From: Pseudorasbora parva
Taxonomy: Eukaryota > Chordata > Actinopteri > Cypriniformes > Gobionidae
Assembly: GCF_024679245.1 (NCBI RefSeq)
Contig: NC_090176.1
Span: 19,289,793-19,353,792, forward strand
DNA: 64,000 nt
Reading direction: 5' to 3'
The notes under the pieces were generated by a model. It saw nothing but the letters and a program-made list of their open reading frames with translations. It ran no database searches and was not told the origin of the DNA. A program made the translations under genes and the position numbers. Shown here piece by piece: positions 61,029-64,000 of this stretch (within the stretch, counting starts at the first letter, position 1; each line of letters starts with the position of its first letter).

Positions 61029-61886
61029 AGGGATTTATTTTCAAATTAAATGTTGATATCTTTTAGATTACCTCATGGGCATCCGAGATGTAGGAGTATT
61101 TGTTTCCCCAGTAGTTTCAATTTTGATCATTTTAGGTCAAACCGTTCTTGTCTGTGCCTCACATAATGCAGGTCTATGGTCACCACCTCAAAGAGCATAC
61201 ACAGAGAAGTCCAAATTAAAGAATCCCCCATCGTAAGTACACACTGATGGCCTAAGACACGAAACGAGCGGTTTGTGTGAGAAAACGAACAGTATTTATA
61301 TCGTTTTTACCTCTTGTACACCACTACGTCCGACTGAACAGAGGGCGCACGTGCGTGTTTCCTGTGGTGTACAAGAGGTAAAAATGATATAAATACAGTT
61401 CGTTTTCTCACACAAACCGCTCGTTTCGTGTCTTAGGCCATCAGTGTGTACTTACGATGGGGGATTGTTTAATTTGGACTTCTCTGTGTATGCTCTTTAA
61501 GGTGGTGACCATAGACCTGCATTATGTGAGGCACAAAAAAAAAAAAAAAAAAAAAAACTCTTTCCCCCTCTATTTCTCCTTTCTTCTTTCCTTTTCTGGT
61601 CTTTGCAACTCTGAGCAGTGTACAAATCTTGGTATTTAGGGCACTTTTTGTGTTTCGTTGCCTCTTCTTGACGGATCGCTTCCTGTTCTCCTGAGTTGTA
61701 AGTCGCTTTGGATAAAAGCGTCTGCTAAATGCATAAATGTAAATGTAAATATAGGCACAGACAAGAACGGTTTGACCTAAAATGTAAAAAATTGAAACTA
61801 CTGGGTAAACAAATACTCCTACATCTCGGATGCCCATGAGGTAAGCTAAAACATATCACAATTTAATTTCAAAGTGAACTATCCCT
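61029..61886. mobile_element. Foldback transposon, near full-length palindrome
   Basis: TTAA (61025-61028) then AGGGATTTATTTTCAAATTA...; the right end ...TTTCAAAGTGAACTATCCCT TTAA (61887-61890). The left arm (61029 to about 61320) and right arm (about 61372 onward) pair along their length around a 50-bp GC-rich loop ('cgtccgactgaacagagggc'). The right arm is broken by the 61536-61752 insertion. The copy at 40009-40367 lacks most of the left arm. Confidence 0.92.
61536..61752 (+). mobile_element. 5'-truncated LINE/SINE tail inserted in the foldback
   Basis: The intact copy at 40235 reads 'gtgaggcacagacaag'. Here AGGCACA is duplicated (61529-61535 and 61753-61759) around 217 bp that end 'gtaagtcgctttggataaaa', 'gcgtctgctaaatgcataaatg' and (TAAATG)n. 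That is the 3' tail of fish L2/CR1-like LINEs and their SINEs. Oddly a run of about 22 A sits at the 5' junction rather than at the 3' end. Confidence 0.8.
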
Positions 61887-61914
61887 TTAATCACGCGTAA
61901 CAAGTGCTATTAGC

Positions 61915-62225
61915 TCCTGGTTCTGATAGAAAGGTGTCAGCTGATAACAGTGCATCTCAGTTTGTTGCCTACGGGGCTGCTTAGCCACAGACCATTAAGG
62001 GTGCCCATGCTTACCCCTGTCCACCACAAAATCGCCAACAGTGGGCATGTGAGCATTAGAACTGGACCACGGAGTAATGGAAAAAGGTGGCCTGGTCTGA
62101 TAAATCATGTTTTCTTTTACATCACGTGAATGGCCGTGCGTGTGTGTCACTTACCTGGGAAACACATGGGATCAGGATGCACTATGGGAAGAAGGCAAAG
62201 CCGGCGGAGGCAGTGTGATTAATGT
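61915..62225 (+). mobile_element. Tc1-like fragment, family of 10935-11650
   Basis: It contains 'ggttctgatagaaaggtgtcagc', 'gtccaccacaaaatcgccaacagtggg', 'ggcctggtctgataaatcatg' and 'gatgcactatgggaagaaggc', the central transposase region of the family whose ends are preserved at 10935-11650. It is in opposite orientation and lacks both termini. Confidence 0.8.
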
Positions 62226-62279
62226 ACAGATTAATGTTTCACTTTAGATCTTGCTTGATAGCCGTAGTCACCATTCACT

Positions 62280-62370
62280 TTCACAGTTAGAAAAGAACAG
62301 CTCTAAATAACTTCTTTGGTGTTCAACGGAATATACAATGGTCTGTTTCCTTTTGGGGTGAACTGTTCCT
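62280..62370. mobile_element. Right end of a TTAA MITE
   Basis: 'gttcaacggaatatacaatgg...TTTTGGGGTGAACTGTTCCT' precedes TTAA (62371-62374). No matching left end was found. Confidence 0.45.
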
Positions 62371-62374
62371 TTAA

Positions 62375-63313
62375 GAAGCCGTTTAGCAATTGGCATGGAT
62401 GATACATTTAGCAATGATAGTGCTTAATGTTTGCATGAGCCCAAGTCTGTAATTTACAAAATGGACCACTTAACCATGGAGAAAATGAGTTAACTCTGTG
62501 TGGTCTTTAGAGGACCAGACATTCTGCTGACTGCAAAGAGAGAAAACAACCTGTGCATGTTAACATGGCACTGTGGAGTCTGATGAGCACATCTGTTAGA
62601 TGGTCCGGCTGCAGGCATTAGAGGAAATGCCAGAGACCACCCGCCTGTGGGTCAGGCCTCTTTACTGACCGCGACTAAACAGAGGTCAGCACTTAGCAAA
62701 TAAGGTGTCTTTGCACACATGTTGTGCCACTGTACCTGCTCAAAACTGATTATTACTGGTGGAACCAATTTTGACTCATTTGGGTCAAATCCACCATAAA
62801 GCCTAACATAATGTTATCATTGCTGAACATTTACAGGACTCAAATGGACCAGACACAGATGGTCTAATATTTCACACCAGCAATTCTGGAATGAAACTGG
62901 ACCTCCTTGAAAATATCCAAACATTTCGACACTCCGGTTTATTGGAATGTGCTCCGTTGGCACTTGTCTGATAAGGCTAATATGTGTTTTCCTCTGCGCG
63001 GTTAATAATTTGCTGCATTTCTTGTGACTTGATGTCGGGCGCAAGAGTGGGCGAAATTCAACCTGTCACGGGAAAATGGGAAAACAGCTGTTGGAACCAT
63101 ATGTGGCGTTTCCATGGAAACCAGGCATGGGGAAAGGAGAGGACGAGAGAGGAAAAGGCAAGATAGTAGGAGACGAGAAATTAAAAGATAAGGAATATGG
63201 TTAATACATAAAAACTATTGCTATTTTTGGATGCCACTGACTGTCACATTTGATGAGCTCTTAAATCTACAGTATATATTTTGACATATAAATAACCCAT
63301 GTATATGGTGATT
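62375..63313. other. Upstream myo16 intron, no repeat recognised
   Basis: Mixed sequence without transposon hallmarks; 62430-62700 has balanced composition. No exon is recognised on either strand, including the expected N-terminal myo16 exon. Confidence 0.4.

Positions 63314-64000
<687 letters not shown>

Overview
The window is vertebrate nuclear DNA, almost certainly from a ray-finned fish and probably a cyprinid. This follows from the split gene with GT-AG introns, the very long (TA)n, (CA)n and (GA)n microsatellites, and the dense population of fish-type DNA transposons, MITEs, Tc1-like elements and a 5S-rRNA-derived SINE. No bacterial or phage genes, tRNA genes or CRISPR arrays are visible. 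Most long open frames are translations of microsatellites or chance frames.

The one host gene I can support is myo16 (unconventional myosin-XVI), on the minus strand. Ten internal coding exons run from 55057 down to 3442. They encode about 376 residues: most of the N-terminal ankyrin-repeat region, the linker, and the first strands of the myosin motor domain. All nine joints keep frame when the splice sites listed here are used. The upstream exons (start codon, PP1-binding-type N-terminus) should lie beyond 64000, and the P-loop and the rest of the motor before position 1. Introns range from 166 bp to about 21.9 kb.

The rest is intron filled with mobile DNA. By region: 1-900 A/C-rich minisatellite; 0.9-2.5 kb a TTAA-flanked element with a large hairpin; 10.9-11.7 kb and 23.2-24.2 kb Tc1-like relics; 14.0-17.0 kb a hAT element (8-bp duplication TTACGCAT) holding two further nested elements; 18.1-19.3 kb a TTAA element with a THAP-like zinc-finger exon on one strand and an acidic exon on the other; 19.5-21.7 kb a probable solo LTR (5-bp duplication GGCAT) split by a 1.4-kb element with perfect 26-bp inverted ends; 28.1-30.0 kb a TTAA MITE split by a BED-finger hAT (8-bp duplication GATGAAAG); 33.0-33.8 kb a hAT inside a (TA)n tract, itself holding a palindromic MITE; 36.4-37.4 kb a hAT-like element; 40.0 and 61.0 kb a half-length and a full-length copy of one foldback element, the second broken by a LINE/SINE tail; 41.3-42.4 kb another THAP-bearing element; 45.1-46.1 kb a MITE holding a 5S-derived SINE.

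The most unusual theme is the set of TTAA-flanked elements that carry orphan first-exon-like ORFs (THAP-type, and an acidic exon ending at a conserved Trp that I link by inference to the fish P2X7-ballast-like gene family). Next most interesting are the dated nests, where target-site duplications can be read directly.
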